A DNA stretch of 7,558 nucleotides from Nitrospiraceae bacterium (GTDB lineage Bacteria; Nitrospirota; Thermodesulfovibrionia; Thermodesulfovibrionales; Dissulfurispiraceae): NCBI GenBank assembly GCA_003170655.1, contig PMYY01000122.1, forward strand, positions 6,433-13,990, in the 5' to 3' direction. The translations under genes were made by a program, and so were the position numbers. This document shows positions 6,584 to 7,558 of this stretch, piece by piece. Every line of letters begins with the position of its first letter. Position 1 is the stretch's first letter. The notes under the pieces are model-generated. The model saw nothing but the letters and a program-made list of their open reading frames with translations, was not told the origin of the DNA and ran no database searches.

Positions 6584-6910
6584 TTAAACCTGCAGGTTCA
6601 GAGAGACCAGGACCATGTCTTCGGTGCCAGTGTTCTCGTAAGCGTGGGCCATACCCGCATCCACCTGCACAACAGTTCCGGGGCGGGCCTCGTATTTCTC
6701 TTTATCCACCCAAACGATGCCTTGGCCGCTCATAAAGTAGAAGAGGTGCGCGTAATTGTCAGAATGCATCCTGAATTTGCCGCCGGGCACAACTCGCGTT
6801 AAAACAGCCTTTACATTCGAGTCCAGCATCTCTCTGCCGAGAACGCCATCGGCAACCTCGGGACGCACAGGCTTCCATTGAACAGATTCAATATCGAATA
6901 TATCGCTCAT
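6584..6910 (-). CDS. Small single-domain cupin protein, 108 residues
   Basis: This is a beta-barrel cupin of minimal size. Cupin motif 1 is recognisable as GGKFRMH then HLFYFMSGQG (H49, H55, G62, G64), and motif 2 as G78, H89 and N93 in the context AGMAHAYEN. The usual HxH is changed to H49-x-D51 and the usual Glu position is near A54/H55, so a metal, if bound, would be held by an altered set such as H49, H55 and H89. Small cupins serve as isomerases, dioxygenases or sugar or ligand sensors; sequence alone does not say which. It is the first gene of a pair with the NmrA-like gene. ATG 6910 has no ribosome site in the AT-rich sequence before it, and a strong promoter lies so close that the message may be leaderless. 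Confidence 0.8.
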   Translation of the reverse strand: MSDIFDIESVQWKPVRPEVADGVLGREMLDSNVKAVLTRVVPGGKFRMHSDNYAHLFYFMSGQGIVWVDKEKYEARPGTVVQVDAGMAHAYENTGTEDMVLVSLNLQV

Positions 6911-6916
6911 AAATAA

Positions 6917-6945
6917 AATATATCACTCAACAATATCGAAGTCAA
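6917..6945 (-). promoter_or_regulatory. Near-consensus sigma70 promoter for the cupin-NmrA pair
   Basis: On the minus strand TTGACT (6945-6940) and TATATT (6922-6917) are 17 bases apart, each differing from consensus at one position. Only six bases (TTATTT) separate the -10 box from ATG 6910, so the expected transcription start is at or next to the A of the start codon. Confidence 0.65.
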
Positions 6946-7022
6946 TTTGATGCCGTAAACACCTTTTTTGATAAAATGGGGAACGACGCGACGCCCGGCA
7001 TCAGACAATTTCCTACAATTAA

Positions 7023-7039
7023 ATCAGAATCTATCTGAT
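7023..7039. repeat. Inverted repeat ATCAGA-N5-TCTGAT
   Basis: Six-base arms at 7023-7028 and 7034-7039 are perfectly complementary around a five-base centre. It lies upstream of the small Cys-rich gene in the region shared with the divergent cupin promoter. It could be an operator; as an RNA hairpin it would be weak and AT-rich. Confidence 0.35.
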
Positions 7040-7052
7040 ATTTTATCGCTGC

Positions 7053-7066
7053 GAATAACGTTATTC
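7053..7066. promoter_or_regulatory. 14-bp perfect palindrome, candidate operator
   Basis: GAATAACGTTATTC is perfectly self-complementary and lies 51 bases before ATG 7118. TATTCT at 7062-7067, overlapping its right arm, could be a -10 box, but no good -35 box is found at the proper distance. A dimeric repressor site is one reading. Confidence 0.35.
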
Positions 7067-7117
7067 TAATAAAAGGCTTGCCGCTTAAGGCATTCCTTTC
7101 CCGATGGAGGCGCGACA

Positions 7118-7342
7118 ATGGGCTGCCCTTGCTTTATCACAGATTATGTAGGATGTTGCGGCGAAGCTGAAGTTATGTACATTCCCAGCATTGCAGAGAT
7201 GGAAGAATTCTGCTTCACTCACAAATATGGATCATGCAAGCTTTTCAAAGGCAAGGATCTCAAAACAGAAACTAAAATCGGTAAATATACCAAGCCCATT
7301 ATCGATCTTTTTAGATCGCGGGCGTTACAAAGAGGGATCTAG
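7118..7342 (+). CDS. Small Cys-rich protein, 74 residues
   Basis: The protein starts MGCPCFITDYVGCC, giving four early cysteines (C3, C5, C13, C14), and has a second pair in FCFTHKYGSCKLF (C32, C40). Six Cys in 40 residues suggest a metal site, perhaps zinc or iron-sulfur, but the spacing matches no family I can name. The second half is lysine-rich and ends in a short basic helix-like stretch. There is no signal peptide. GGAGG (7106-7110) is seven bases before ATG 7118, so translation is well supported. The frame ends in TAG (7340-7342) and then stays open for another 34 codons to TGA 7445-7447. It stands apart from its neighbours, divergent from the cupin gene, with two dyad sequences upstream. 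Function unknown. Confidence 0.7.
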   Translation: MGCPCFITDYVGCCGEAEVMYIPSIAEMEEFCFTHKYGSCKLFKGKDLKTETKIGKYTKPIIDLFRSRALQRGI

Positions 7343-7466
7343 GTCTCCGGCAAACTGGCTTTCGCCGAAGTAATGTTCCATCCCTCCATTAGCAAGGCCG
7401 CTGCTGATAAGATTCGCGCAATACGTACCGATTCATACCATGATTGAAAGAGTGGAAATATTCCAG

Positions 7467-7558
7467 TCAGCCGTGCTTCTCATTGTTGTGCTTTTTTTCG
7501 ATATCGCAGAGCGTAGCAGGCCACGAATCAAAATAGACAGGAGCCGGAATCTTTCCCT
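7467..7558 (-). CDS. Probable C-terminal 29 residues of a gene cut by the right edge
   Basis: On the minus strand one frame is open from the window edge to TGA at 7469-7467. It reads like real protein, with fragments PAPVYFDSWPATLCDIEKK and a charged, His-containing end. A competing plus-strand frame from ATG 7440 to the edge lacks a ribosome site and has less natural composition. I do not recognise the family, and with only 29 residues visible no function is offered. Between this end and the Cys-rich gene, 7343-7466 holds no supported gene. Confidence 0.5.
   Translation of the reverse strand, partial: GKIPAPVYFDSWPATLCDIEKKHNNEKHG

Noticed and set aside
6190..6802. Two long plus-strand open frames (6190-6735 and 6395-6802)
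   Set aside because: They lie opposite the NmrA-like and cupin genes, whose motifs, starts and promoter are clear; the plus-strand translations resemble no protein.
7480..7500. Terminator at the T-run near 7492
   Set aside because: The preceding GTGCTT copies are direct, not inverted, so no hairpin forms before the T-run.
7440..7558. Plus-strand open frame from ATG 7440 to the edge
   Set aside because: No ribosome site, and the minus-strand frame over the same bases reads more like a real C-terminus. Not excluded, since both are cut by the edge.

Overview
The window looks like chromosomal DNA from an anaerobic, probably Gram-negative bacterium. The best clue is an exported superoxide reductase, an enzyme of anaerobes and microaerophiles. 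Mid-range GC, AGGAGG-type ribosome sites and several small Cys-rich orphan proteins would suit Desulfobacterota or a similar lineage, but no gene here fixes the taxonomy. I see no rRNA, tRNA, CRISPR array, insertion sequence, integrase or phage gene.

Layout, left to right. Positions 1-615, minus strand: an unrecognised gene cut by the left edge (1-337), preceded by a small zinc-ribbon-like gene (430-615). Positions 885-2595, plus strand: a CYTH-domain protein (885-1562) with a plausible sigma70 promoter, then an unrecognised basic 277-residue protein (1762-2595). Positions 2635-3798, minus strand: a two-gene unit read from right to left, a Tat-exported class II superoxide reductase (3319-3798) followed by an unrecognised protein with a faint beta-grasp look (2635-3279). 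Positions 3931-5943, plus strand: a complete Rep/UvrD-type DNA helicase, divergent from the reductase across 132 bases. Positions 6046-6910, minus strand: a small cupin (6584-6910) followed by an NmrA-like Rossmann-fold protein (6046-6525) that appears to lack an internal segment. Positions 7118-7342, plus strand: a small Cys-rich protein whose frame stays open for 34 codons past its TAG. Positions 7467-7558, minus strand: the probable 3' end of a gene entering from the right edge.

The genes do not form one pathway. The recognisable themes are oxygen defence (reductase), DNA maintenance (helicase), phosphate or nucleotide chemistry (CYTH) and small-molecule or redox metabolism (cupin plus NmrA-like). 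I see no convincing new multi-gene system. The points most worth a second look are the apparent in-frame internal deletion in the NmrA-like gene, the reductase lacking the usual active-site lysine, and a near-consensus promoter that would make the cupin mRNA leaderless, with a weaker similar case at the helicase.
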